From the NCBI GenBank assembly GCA_016795255.1, contig JAEUIB010000339.1, positions 1-6,373 on the forward strand: a stretch of DNA of 6,373 bases, given 5' to 3'. The position numbers and the translations under genes were made by a program. The stretch's first letter is position 1. Each line of letters starts with the position of its first letter. This DNA is from Planctomycetota bacterium (GTDB lineage Bacteria > Planctomycetota > B15-G4 > JADJEK01). Below, in pieces: positions 1 to 6,226 of the stretch. The notes below the pieces were generated by a model. It saw only the letters and a list, made by a program, of their open reading frames with translations. It had not been told where the DNA came from and made no database searches.

Positions 1-177
1 CGCGGCGAGGAACGTCGCCGACAGCGTCAGATAGAGCCCGGCGACGGCGACGAACGTCGCGACCAGGCACATCGCCGACGCGACCGGGTTCTTGTTCGCG
101 ACCACTCCGATCGACGCGGCGATCGCGAGCAGGGCGAACACGTAGAACGCGATCGTGGTGGCCAATTCAGGTTCCAT
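1..177 (-). CDS. nuoJ: NADH-quinone oxidoreductase subunit J, N-terminal part (cut by window edge)
   Basis: NuoJ is a membrane-arm subunit of complex I, next to NuoA and NuoH, and takes part in coupling quinone reduction to proton pumping in the cytoplasmic membrane. Only the first 59 codons are visible; the frame runs off position 1. The translation begins MEPELATTIAFYVFALLAIA and shows a first hydrophobic helix (about residues 8-27), the short polar turn NKNPVASA (28-35) typical of the family, and a second helix (36-55) ending in LTLSATFLA, as expected for a NuoJ N-terminus. The ATG at 177 lies 3 nt after the nuoH stop, with GGAG (minus 188-185) 7 nt upstream inside the end of nuoH, so it is translated from the same message. 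nuoI, which usually separates nuoH and nuoJ, is absent here. The identification rests on the N-terminus and position only. Confidence 0.88.
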   Translation of the reverse strand, partial: MEPELATTIAFYVFALLAIAASIGVVANKNPVASAMCLVATFVAVAGLYLTLSATFLAA

Positions 178-180
178 GCG

Positions 181-1275
181 TCAGCTCCAGGAGACGACCG
201 CGCCGGTCAGCAGCAGGTTTGCGATCGCGAGCGGCAGCAACACCTTCCAACCCAGCGTCATGAGCTGGTCGTAACGGAAGCGCGGCAGCGTCCAGCGGAT
301 CTGGATGAACAGGAACAGGAAGAAGCCGACCTTCGCGAGCAGCGCGAGGTGACCGATCAGCGCGGCGACCCACGTCACGGCCGCGCCTTCCGCGCCGACC
401 AGACCGACGGCCCAATCGATGACCGCCTTGTCGCCGGGGAAGTGCCAGCCGCCGAGGAACAGGATCGAGATCATCAGCGAGATCGCGAGCATCGCGACGT
501 ACTCGCCCATGAAGAACAGCGCGAACTTCGTCCCGCCGTACTCGGTGTGGTACCCGCCGACGAGTTCCGATTCGGCTTCGGGGAGGTCGAACGGCAGACG
601 GTTCGTCTCGGCGAAGCCGGCGACCAGGAACAGGATGAACGCGAGCGGCTGCGCGAACACGCTCCAGCCGGCCCAGCGACCGTTCTCGGCGAAGCCGATG
701 AACTGCGACTGTTGCGCGACGATCTCCGGCAGGCTGACCGAGCCGGCGATCGCGACGACCGCCAGCGCGGACAGGCCGAGCGCGAGCTCGTACGACACCA
801 TCTGCGCCGACGAGCGCAGACCGCCGAGCAGCGAGTACTTGTTGTCCGACGACCAGCCGCCGATCGCGATGCCGTAGACCGACAGCGACGACAGCGCGAG
901 CACGAACAGCAGGCCGAGGTCGGTGTCGACGACCGACAACGCGAGCGGCCGGCCGCCGACTTCGATCGACGGTGCGAGCGGGATCATCGCCAGCACGAGG
1001 AACGGCGGCAGCGCGGTCAGGATCGGGCCGAGCCCGAACAGCAGCGGCGACGCGTTGGCGGGCTTGAAGTCCTCTTTGGAGATGAACTTCACGAGGTCGG
1101 CGAGCGGCTGCAGCAGGCCGAGCGGACCGACGCGGTTCGGACCGATGCGGAACTGCACCCACGCGGAGATCCGGCGCTCGAGGATCACGAGGATCGGAAC
1201 GACGTGGACCCCGGCGAGGAAGATGACCACGGCCTTCACGAGGCTCGCGATCAGGTAGACCGTGTCGTTGCTCAA
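181..1275 (-). CDS. nuoH: NADH-quinone oxidoreductase subunit H
   Basis: NuoH (ND1 family) is the membrane subunit that joins the two arms of complex I and forms much of the quinone chamber. The 364-residue product has about eight hydrophobic helices. Family signatures seen are ERRISAWVQFRIGPNR (33-48), the loop around SSDNKYSLLGGLRSS (142-156), the acidic loop ETNRLPFDLPEAESELVGG (223-241) followed by YHTEYGG, and PRFRYDQLM (331-339) with LGWKVLLPL near the end. It is somewhat longer than E. coli NuoH (325), partly from extra residues around 282-305. I place the start at the TTG at 1275: the protein then begins (M)SNDTVYLIASLVK just before helix 1, GGGAG (minus 1288-1284) lies 8 nt upstream, and the TTG overlaps the nuoG stop as TTGA. 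A longer frame reaching 1368 would add 31 arginine-rich residues from within nuoG and is not credible. Confidence 0.95.
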   Translation of the reverse strand: MSNDTVYLIASLVKAVVIFLAGVHVVPILVILERRISAWVQFRIGPNRVGPLGLLQPLADLVKFISKEDFKPANASPLLFGLGPILTALPPFLVLAMIPLAPSIEVGGRPLALSVVDTDLGLLFVLALSSLSVYGIAIGGWSSDNKYSLLGGLRSSAQMVSYELALGLSALAVVAIAGSVSLPEIVAQQSQFIGFAENGRWAGWSVFAQPLAFILFLVAGFAETNRLPFDLPEAESELVGGYHTEYGGTKFALFFMGEYVAMLAISLMISILFLGGWHFPGDKAVIDWAVGLVGAEGAAVTWVAALIGHLALLAKVGFFLFLFIQIRWTLPRFRYDQLMTLGWKVLLPLAIANLLLTGAVVSWS

Positions 1276-2834
1276 GACTTCGTCTCCCGCGCCATCGGTG
1301 CGATGCGGATGCCGTCTTGCGGCAGTTCGGACAGGGCGAGGTTGCGACCGCCGGCGCGATCCGACCACGTCGCGAACGCGTCGCCCGCCGTGGTGGGCGA
1401 ACCGGTCACGCCGAGGCCGCTCGCGACCGCGGCCAGCGCCGCGAGATCACCGGGCACGCCCTGCGGGGCGCGCAACGCGGCGCGTACGCGCTGCGTCAGG
1501 CCGGCGGCGTTCGTCAGCGTGCCGTCCTTCTCGCCGACCGTCTGCGCCGGCACGACGACGTGCGCGCATTCCGCGAGCGGCGACGCCGTCGCGAACACGG
1601 CCAGGAAGTCGACGTCGGCCGCGAGCGTCGTGAACCGCGCATCGAGGATCCACGCGGCGCGGACCTTGCCCGACGCGAAGCGCTTCGCGATCTCGGCGTC
1701 GGTGAGTTCCGTGAAGCCGAGCGCGCGCAGACCGGCGACGTTCGCCGCGTTCTGGCCCGTGCGCAGGATGCCGTCGCCGCCGAGCTCTTCGACCTTGCGG
1801 AACGCGAGCGTCGTGCGACGCGCGAGCGTGCCGTTCGCCTTCGTGAACAGCTCGGACAGCGCGAACAAGTCTTCGTTCGTCGTCTGCGTCGACGCCAGTA
1901 CGAGGATGTCGCCCCCGGCCTCCGCGCAACGCGTCAGCGCGGTCGCGACGCGCGCACCCGCGGTCGCGAGGTCGGCGGGCTTGCCGTCGACCGTGACCTG
2001 GGTCAGGCGGTTCTGCGGCGCGAACTCGTGCTCGAGCTCGAAGCGACCGGTGTCGCAGATGAACCAGCCGTTGTTCTGTTCGTTGGTGCGCGGGCGGACG
2101 CGGTTGATCTGGTTCTGACGCACGTCGAGCGTCACCGAGCAGCCCTTCGAGCACAGCGTGCAGACCGAATCGGTGCCCTTGAACCACCACACGCGGTTCT
2201 TGAACCGGAAGTTCGACAGCGTCAGCGCGCCGACCGGGCAGATGTCGGCCAGGTTGCCCTGGTACTCCGACGTCACCGGGGCGTCCGGGAAGATGTCGAT
2301 GACCGAGTGCTCACCGCGCGCGGTGACGACGAGCTCGGGCTTCTTCGCGTACGAGTCCATGAACCGCACGCAGCGCGTGCAGAGGATGCAGCGCTCCTGG
2401 TCGAGCAGCACCTTGTCGGAGATCGGCTTGCGCTTCTCGCTCTTGCGCCGTTCGAACTCGTTGCGGCCGACGCCGGCGCCGTAGTCGTACGTGTAGTCCT
2501 GCAGCCAGCACTCGCCCGCCTTGTCGCAGATCGGGCAGTCGAGCGGGTGGTTCAGCAGCAGCATCTCGAGGTTGCCGGCGCGCGCCTTCGCGACCGCCGG
2601 GGTGTCGGTCAGCACCGACATGCCGTCGGAGCACTCGAGATTGCAGGCGGTCGCGGTGCGGCGCGGGCCCGGGCCGAGCACTTCGACCTGGCAGATGCGG
2701 CACGACGCGGCGACCGGCAGTGCCGGATGCCAGCAATAGTGAGGCACCGTCAGTCCGGATTGGATGGCCGCCTGGATCACCGTGGTGCCCGGGGCGACGT
2801 CCATCTCCTTGCCGTTCAGCGTGATCTTGGGCAT
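1272..2834 (-). CDS. nuoG: NADH-quinone oxidoreductase subunit G, compact form
   Basis: NuoG is the large iron-sulfur subunit of the NADH dehydrogenase arm and relays electrons from NuoF/E towards NuoI and NuoB. All expected ligands are present. The N-terminal ferredoxin domain binds N1b with C34, C45, C48 and C64. N5 has H96, C100, C103 and C109 in HPLDCPICDKAGEC. N4 has C149, C152, C155 and C199. The additional N7 site, found in only some bacteria, is complete with C225, C228, C232 and C260 (CxxCxxxCx27C, the E. coli spacing). The remaining molybdopterin-oxidoreductase-like part is only about 240 residues, giving 520 in total against 908 in E. coli and 783 in Thermus Nqo3. A family-like C-terminal block (EKDGTLTNAAGLTQRVRAA, about 435-453) is kept, so the shortening looks internal. 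The ATG follows nuoEF by 12 nt; GAGGAG (minus 2848-2843), overlapping the nuoEF stop, ends 8 nt before it. Confidence 0.96.
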   Translation of the reverse strand: MPKITLNGKEMDVAPGTTVIQAAIQSGLTVPHYCWHPALPVAASCRICQVEVLGPGPRRTATACNLECSDGMSVLTDTPAVAKARAGNLEMLLLNHPLDCPICDKAGECWLQDYTYDYGAGVGRNEFERRKSEKRKPISDKVLLDQERCILCTRCVRFMDSYAKKPELVVTARGEHSVIDIFPDAPVTSEYQGNLADICPVGALTLSNFRFKNRVWWFKGTDSVCTLCSKGCSVTLDVRQNQINRVRPRTNEQNNGWFICDTGRFELEHEFAPQNRLTQVTVDGKPADLATAGARVATALTRCAEAGGDILVLASTQTTNEDLFALSELFTKANGTLARRTTLAFRKVEELGGDGILRTGQNAANVAGLRALGFTELTDAEIAKRFASGKVRAAWILDARFTTLAADVDFLAVFATASPLAECAHVVVPAQTVGEKDGTLTNAAGLTQRVRAALRAPQGVPGDLAALAAVASGLGVTGSPTTAGDAFATWSDRAGGRNLALSELPQDGIRIAPMARETKS

Positions 2835-2846
2835 CGAAGCGACTCC

Positions 2847-4652
2847 TCAGTGATGTGCCGCGGGAACGGCCGGGTTCGTCGCCGCCGGCGAACCCTTCAC
2901 GAGCTTCTCGAACTCGGGACGGAAGTGCTTCACGCCCAGGCGCAGCGGGCCGGCGAGCGCTTCGGGGAACACGCAGATCGTCTTGCCGACGGAGTTGTCG
3001 AGCAGGTCGGTCAGCACGTCGAGGTCTTCGGTCGTGCCTTCGCCGTGCAGGAAGCGCTCGACGATGCGCGACGCCCACGCGCAACCTTCGCGGCACGGGC
3101 CGCACTGGCCGCACGTCTCGTGCTCGAAGAACTTGGCGAAGCACGCGACGGCTTCGACCATGCCGAACTTCTGGTCGACGACGGTGATCGCGCCGGTGCC
3201 GAGCATCGAGCCTTCGGCCTTCAGCGAATCGTGGTCGAGCGGCACGTCGAGCTTCGACGGCGGCAGGAAGCCCGACGACGCGCCGCCGGGGTTGATGCCG
3301 ATGAGTTGGTACCCGTCGCGCATGCCGCCCGAGAGGTCGATCAGCGTGCGTGCGGTCGTGCCGAGCGGCAGTTCGAAGATGCCCGGGTGCTTCACGTTGC
3401 CGGCGACGGAGTAGAGCAGGTTGCCCGGGCTCTTCTCGTTGCCCATCGTGCGGAACCACGCCGCGCCCTTGTCGAGGATGAACGGGATGTTGCAGATCGT
3501 CTCGACGTTGTTGACGGTCGTCGGCGACTTCCACAGGCCCGATTGCGCGGGGAACGGCGGCTTGGGGCGCGGGTGGCCGCGCTTGCCCTCGAGCGATTCC
3601 ATCAGCGCGGTCTCTTCGCCGCAGATGTAGGCGCCCGCGCCACGATGGACGTGCAGGTCGATCTTGTGCGACGACGTCGGGCCGATCAGGCCTTCGGCGC
3701 GCGCTTCGTCGATCGCGCGCTCGAGGCATTCCGCGGCGTGGAGGTACTCACCGCGGATGTAGATGTAGCCGGCGACCGCGCGAATCGCGTAGCAGGCGAT
3801 GACCATGCCTTCGAGCAGCGAGTGCGGATCGCGCTCCATCAGCAGCCGGTCCTTGCAGGTGCCCGGCTCGGATTCGTCGGCGTTGACCGCGAGGTAATGC
3901 GGCTTCTTCGGTTCCTTCGGCATGAAGGACCACTTCATGCCGGTCGAGAAGCCCGCGCCGCCGCGGCCACGCAGGCCCGACTGCTTGACGACTTCGATGA
4001 TCGCGTCGCGCTCCATCCCGAGCGCTCGCGTCATGACGTCGTAGCCGCCGGTCTTGCGATACGTCGCCAGGTCGACGACGCCGTTGGCGTCGCGCATGCG
4101 GCGCGTCAGGTAGATCTCGTTCTTCGGGGTCGTCGGCTCTTCGGGGCGAACCTCGTGGATCGGCGCCTTGCCGGCGCGCAGGTTCGCGACGATCGCCTCG
4201 GCCTTGGCCGTGTCGACGTTGCGGTAGTAGCGCCAGTCGACGGCGACGAGCGGGGCCTCGGTGCAGCCGCCGAGGCATTCGAACGTGCGCAGCGTCGCGA
4301 CGCCGTCGGCGCTGGTCTCGCCTTCACGGCAACCGAGCGTCCGCTCGAGACACTTCACGACGTCGTCGGCGCCGCGTTCCTTGCAGGCGAGATTGCGGCA
4401 GACCGCGATCTCGTGCTTGCCCTTCGGGGCGCGGTGGAACATGTCGTAGAAGGTGATGACGGCCAGCACGTCGGCCGGCGTCGTCTCGAAGTAGGACGCG
4501 ACGAAGCGCACCGCGTCGTCGTGCAGCCAGCCGCACTTGTCCTGGACGAGGTGCAGGGCGGGGATCAGCGCCGCGCGCTTCTGCGGATAGCGCGTGACGA
4601 GTTGGTCCAGGCGACGGCGCAGGTTCGCGTCGCGCTCCAATTCGTTCGTCAT
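2847..4652 (-). CDS. nuoEF: Fused NADH-quinone oxidoreductase subunits E and F
   Basis: One 601-residue frame carries both NuoE and NuoF, the NADH-oxidising, FMN-binding tip of complex I. Residues 1-160 are NuoE: a helical start, then the thioredoxin-like domain with the N1a [2Fe-2S] ligands C85, C90, C126 and C130 (Cx4C, x35, Cx3C as in E. coli). A linker rich in proline and charge (about 161-180, APIHEVRPEEPTTPK) leads into NuoF. That part has the glycine-rich GLRGRGGAGFSTGMKW (226-241), NADESEPGTCKDRLL (257-271), GAGAYICGEETAL (338-350), and the N3 [4Fe-4S] ligands C514, C517 and C520 in ETCGQCGPCREG plus C560. No stop lies between the parts, and the first internal ATG (4097) has no Shine-Dalgarno and falls inside NuoF-homologous sequence, so separate NuoF translation is unlikely. 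The start is the ATG 2 nt after nuoA, with a weak GGAA 9 nt upstream; an open frame extending to 5111 only shadows nuoA. NuoEF-type fusions are known in NAD-linked hydrogenase and formate dehydrogenase subunits. Confidence 0.95.
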   Translation of the reverse strand: MTNELERDANLRRRLDQLVTRYPQKRAALIPALHLVQDKCGWLHDDAVRFVASYFETTPADVLAVITFYDMFHRAPKGKHEIAVCRNLACKERGADDVVKCLERTLGCREGETSADGVATLRTFECLGGCTEAPLVAVDWRYYRNVDTAKAEAIVANLRAGKAPIHEVRPEEPTTPKNEIYLTRRMRDANGVVDLATYRKTGGYDVMTRALGMERDAIIEVVKQSGLRGRGGAGFSTGMKWSFMPKEPKKPHYLAVNADESEPGTCKDRLLMERDPHSLLEGMVIACYAIRAVAGYIYIRGEYLHAAECLERAIDEARAEGLIGPTSSHKIDLHVHRGAGAYICGEETALMESLEGKRGHPRPKPPFPAQSGLWKSPTTVNNVETICNIPFILDKGAAWFRTMGNEKSPGNLLYSVAGNVKHPGIFELPLGTTARTLIDLSGGMRDGYQLIGINPGGASSGFLPPSKLDVPLDHDSLKAEGSMLGTGAITVVDQKFGMVEAVACFAKFFEHETCGQCGPCREGCAWASRIVERFLHGEGTTEDLDVLTDLLDNSVGKTICVFPEALAGPLRLGVKHFRPEFEKLVKGSPAATNPAVPAAHH

Positions 4653-4654
4653 GA

Positions 4655-5038
4655 TCAGTTGTTCCAGTCGAGGACGCCGCGTCGCCACGCGTACGCGAGG
4701 CCGAGCGCGAGAACGCCGACGAAGAGCAGGGCGCCGATGAAGCCGGCCGAGCCGATCTCTTGCAGCGAGATCGCCCACGGGAACAGGAACACGGCTTCGA
4801 TGTCGAACAGAATGAACAGCACGGCGACGAGATAGAAGTGGACCGAGAAGCGCTGGCGGGCGCTGCCGATCGGGTCGACGCCGCATTCGTACGCGACGAA
4901 CTTCTCCTTCGAGTAGCTGCGCTTGCCGAGCAGTTTCGGCACCAGCATCAGCACCGCGAAGACGGTCAGGGCGACGAGGACGTAAGGAACGAGCGGTGTG
5001 AACCCCGTGATGGGCGCGGTCGCGGTTTCGGCGAGCAT
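4655..5038 (-). CDS. nuoA: NADH-quinone oxidoreductase subunit A
   Basis: NuoA (ND3 family) is a small membrane subunit of complex I whose loop between helices 1 and 2 lines the quinone channel. The 127-residue protein has three hydrophobic helices (about 15-37, 66-89 and 97-118). It carries the family signature loop YECGVDP (50-56), then GSARQRFSVHFYLVAVLF and FDIEAVFLFPWA, with acidic D79 and E81 in helix 2 at the places conserved in the family. Length is normal. It is the first gene after the promoter at 5145-5173. The ATG at 5038 has only a poor upstream GGGAA (minus 5047-5043, 4 nt away), so initiation may be weak; no better in-frame start is evident. The stop lies 2 nt before the nuoEF start, implying coupled translation. 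nuoB, its usual next neighbour, does not follow. Confidence 0.96.
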   Translation of the reverse strand: MLAETATAPITGFTPLVPYVLVALTVFAVLMLVPKLLGKRSYSKEKFVAYECGVDPIGSARQRFSVHFYLVAVLFILFDIEAVFLFPWAISLQEIGSAGFIGALLFVGVLALGLAYAWRRGVLDWNN

Positions 5039-5112
5039 GGCGTTCCCAGGTCGGACTTCGGAAAGCAGCGCCGTCCGTTGCGATGAGCGGGGCGGGTGGC
5101 GCGGCTCTCACA

Positions 5113-5126
5113 CGGCGTTTCCGCCG
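5113..5126 (-). other. GAAA-tetraloop hairpin in the nuo leader
   Basis: In the minus-strand transcript CGGCG and CGCCG form a perfect 5-bp stem closed by a GAAA (GNRA-class) loop, roughly 12-26 nt after the predicted start site. GNRA loops on GC stems are stable and can protect a 5' end or act as a contact site. There is no following U run, so it is not a terminator. I recognise no riboswitch or ribosomal-protein leader here. Confidence 0.4.
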
Positions 5127-5144
5127 GTCGATGGAAAAGGTGGT

Positions 5145-5173
5145 GTTGTAGAGGCCGCGTGCGGGGGGGTCAA
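5145..5173 (-). promoter_or_regulatory. Sigma-70-type promoter of the nuo operon
   Basis: On the minus strand TTGACC (5173-5168, five of six to the -35 consensus) is followed after exactly 17 nt by TACAAC (5150-5145, four of six to the -10). This is the best promoter-like match I noticed in the 232-nt gap before nuoA. It would start transcription near 5138 and leave a leader of about 100 nt. A run of seven C sits at the junction of the -35 element and the spacer. Inferred by eye from consensus only. Confidence 0.6.
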
Positions 5174-5226
5174 CGCGGTGGGACGGCTCAGATCGAACTG
5201 GCTTCGTCGAACTCGTCCCGCGCGAA

Positions 5227-5259
5227 CGGACCGCGATCCGACGACCGGCATCGCGACCG
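5227..5259 (-). terminator. Imperfect hairpin after the 246-aa gene, weak terminator candidate
   Basis: An inverted repeat 12-44 nt beyond the stop at 5271 has a core of CGCGAT (5232-5237) pairing with ATCGCG (5250-5255), two further C-G pairs inside with one bulged base, and outer CGG/CCG pairs across a small internal loop. It sits where a terminator of the upstream gene would be expected and before the nuo promoter. It has no T run on the minus strand, so intrinsic termination is doubtful; it may be Rho-dependent or simply a 3' end stabiliser. Confidence 0.25.
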
Positions 5260-5270
5260 ACTGACGCGGT

Positions 5271-6011
5271 TCACTCGGTGCGACGGTTCGTCTCTTGACC
5301 CTGCTCGTCGAGTCCGTACTCGAAGTCCGGCCGGAACGCGCGCATGCGACGCTCGAAGAAGTTGCTCGACTTCGGCAGCACCGGCGCGATGCCGTCGAGG
5401 CCGACGAACGGCATGCCCTCGCCCGAGCCGAGGAACGACCAGAATCCGGTGCGCGGCGCGGTGACGACCGTGCCGGTCAGGATGCCGACCAGGACGTAGC
5501 GGCCGAGGCGCTTCGCGTAGACGCCGGCTCCGGAGAACCGGGCGCCGACGTCGTCCTCGTCGACGAACCACGAATCGATCTCGATGACGTCGCCGAGCGA
5601 GCCGTCGTCGAACAACTCGGCGTCGATCAAGTACGGCAGGTGTTCGGGATCGTGCTCGTCGAGCAACTGGACGTAGAGGTTCTCGCCTGGTTCCGGACCG
5701 CTGACACCGAACTCGGTCCATTCGAGGCGCGTCGCGATCGGCGCGAGCAGCGCAAGGGTGTCGGTGCGCTGCAAGACCCGCGCGTCGTCACGGATCGGCG
5801 ACGACCGGAACCAGTACCGGATCGGGACCTCGGTGACGTTCAGGTCGTCCCCGGCGAGCGCGACGATGCCGTCTTCGGTCGACAGGCCGTAGCGGGCGGC
5901 TCCACCTTCGAAATCCAGCAGCACGAGGTCGTTCGGCGTCGGCGTCGCGCAACCGATCGGTCCGATCGCGGCGGTCACGAACAGAAGCAGCGCCAACCAC
6001 CGTCGATTCAT
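5271..6011 (-). CDS. Hypothetical exported protein, possible lipoprotein
   Basis: I do not recognise this 246-residue protein. It begins MNRRWLALLLFVTAAIGPIGC: two arginines, a hydrophobic stretch (about 5-20) and a cysteine at 21 followed by ATPTPND. This is a signal peptide with a lipoprotein-like end, although proline at -3 departs from the usual lipobox, so signal peptidase I cleavage is also possible. The mature part is acidic, with DE-rich stretches (D146-D154), and has no further membrane segment. A region SGAGVYAK then YVLVGILTG (160-180), with DTLALL earlier (84-89), faintly recalls the end of chymotrypsin-fold domains, but the histidine and the glycine pattern before the serine are missing. 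I start at the ATG at 6011, because AAGGTG lies 9 nt upstream and the signal peptide begins there; starting at 6059 would add 16 residues before the signal. A 232-nt gap with its own promoter separates it from nuoA, so it is probably not part of that operon. Confidence 0.75.
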   Translation of the reverse strand: MNRRWLALLLFVTAAIGPIGCATPTPNDLVLLDFEGGAARYGLSTEDGIVALAGDDLNVTEVPIRYWFRSSPIRDDARVLQRTDTLALLAPIATRLEWTEFGVSGPEPGENLYVQLLDEHDPEHLPYLIDAELFDDGSLGDVIEIDSWFVDEDDVGARFSGAGVYAKRLGRYVLVGILTGTVVTAPRTGFWSFLGSGEGMPFVGLDGIAPVLPKSSNFFERRMRAFRPDFEYGLDEQGQETNRRTE

Positions 6012-6021
6012 CGGGGACTGC

Positions 6022-6033
6022 ACCTTGCAAGGT
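6022..6033. promoter_or_regulatory. Perfect 12-bp palindrome over a ribosome binding site
   Basis: ACCTTGCAAGGT reads the same on both strands and includes the AAGGT of the Shine-Dalgarno sequence of the 246-aa gene, ending 10 nt before its ATG. Such a site could bind a dimeric regulator or reduce ribosome access. Its arms have no loop, so a simple RNA hairpin would open in the middle. It could be chance. Confidence 0.3.
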
Positions 6034-6124
6034 AGGGACGAGCGGAGTCGCGCGGACACTACCGGCGCGCCGACGGCGAATCAATCGACGCAGGTCAAGG
6101 CCCGGTAACGCCGTGCGGCCAGCC

Positions 6125-6152
6125 GACCCGCGGTCGCCCCGACTCGCGGGTC
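6125..6152. repeat. 8-bp inverted repeat beside the REP-like pair
   Basis: GACCCGCG (6125-6132) and CGCGGGTC (6145-6152) are perfect reverse complements separated by 12 nt. The right arm overlaps the first two bases of the REP-like unit at 6151, so the two structures may form part of one larger element or compete. Confidence 0.45.
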
Positions 6153-6226
6153 ACCGCCGGGCGGGGACGGAGCGGGGTCTGTCCCCGTCGTCACCGCCGG
6201 ACGGGGACGGAGCGGGGTCTGTCCCC
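6151..6226. repeat. Two tandem REP-like palindromic units
   Basis: A 36-nt unit occurs at 6151-6186 and again at 6191-6226, spaced 40 nt apart, with one difference (G at 6161, A at 6201). Each has TCACCGCCGG followed by a hairpin: GGGGACGGA pairs with TCTGTCCCC (one G-T pair) around the loop GCGGGG, at 6163-6186 and 6203-6226. The first copy gains a C-G pair outside. GC-rich imperfect palindromes of this size, in intergenic tandem copies, are the hallmark of REP elements, which are often spread by a Y1 transposase (RAYT). No transposase gene is in view, and the family cannot be named without searching the genome for other copies. Confidence 0.65.

Noticed and set aside
3918..3942. Perfect 10-bp inverted repeat with a 5-nt loop inside nuoEF
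   Set aside because: It falls on codons for the conserved GMKWSFMP segment (ATGAAG and CTTCATGCC read from the two Met codons), so the symmetry is explained by the protein sequence.
1317..4835. Very long plus-strand open frame (about 1170 residues)
   Set aside because: It lies antisense to nuoG and nuoEF and has the Arg/Ala/Asp-rich composition typical of reading opposite GC-rich codons; no domain is recognisable.
4653..5111. N-terminal extension of the nuoEF frame up to 5111
   Set aside because: The extra 153 residues are arginine-rich out-of-frame translation of nuoA; the NuoE homology begins at the ATG at 4652.
6063..6072. Palindrome CGGCGCGCCG upstream of the 246-aa gene
   Set aside because: Ten-base palindromes of only C and G are expected by chance in such GC-rich DNA and nothing else supports a site.
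6151..6226. CRISPR array from the 36-nt repeat with 40-nt period
   Set aside because: There are only two units with 4 nt between them, so there are no spacers; the internal hairpin fits a REP-like element.
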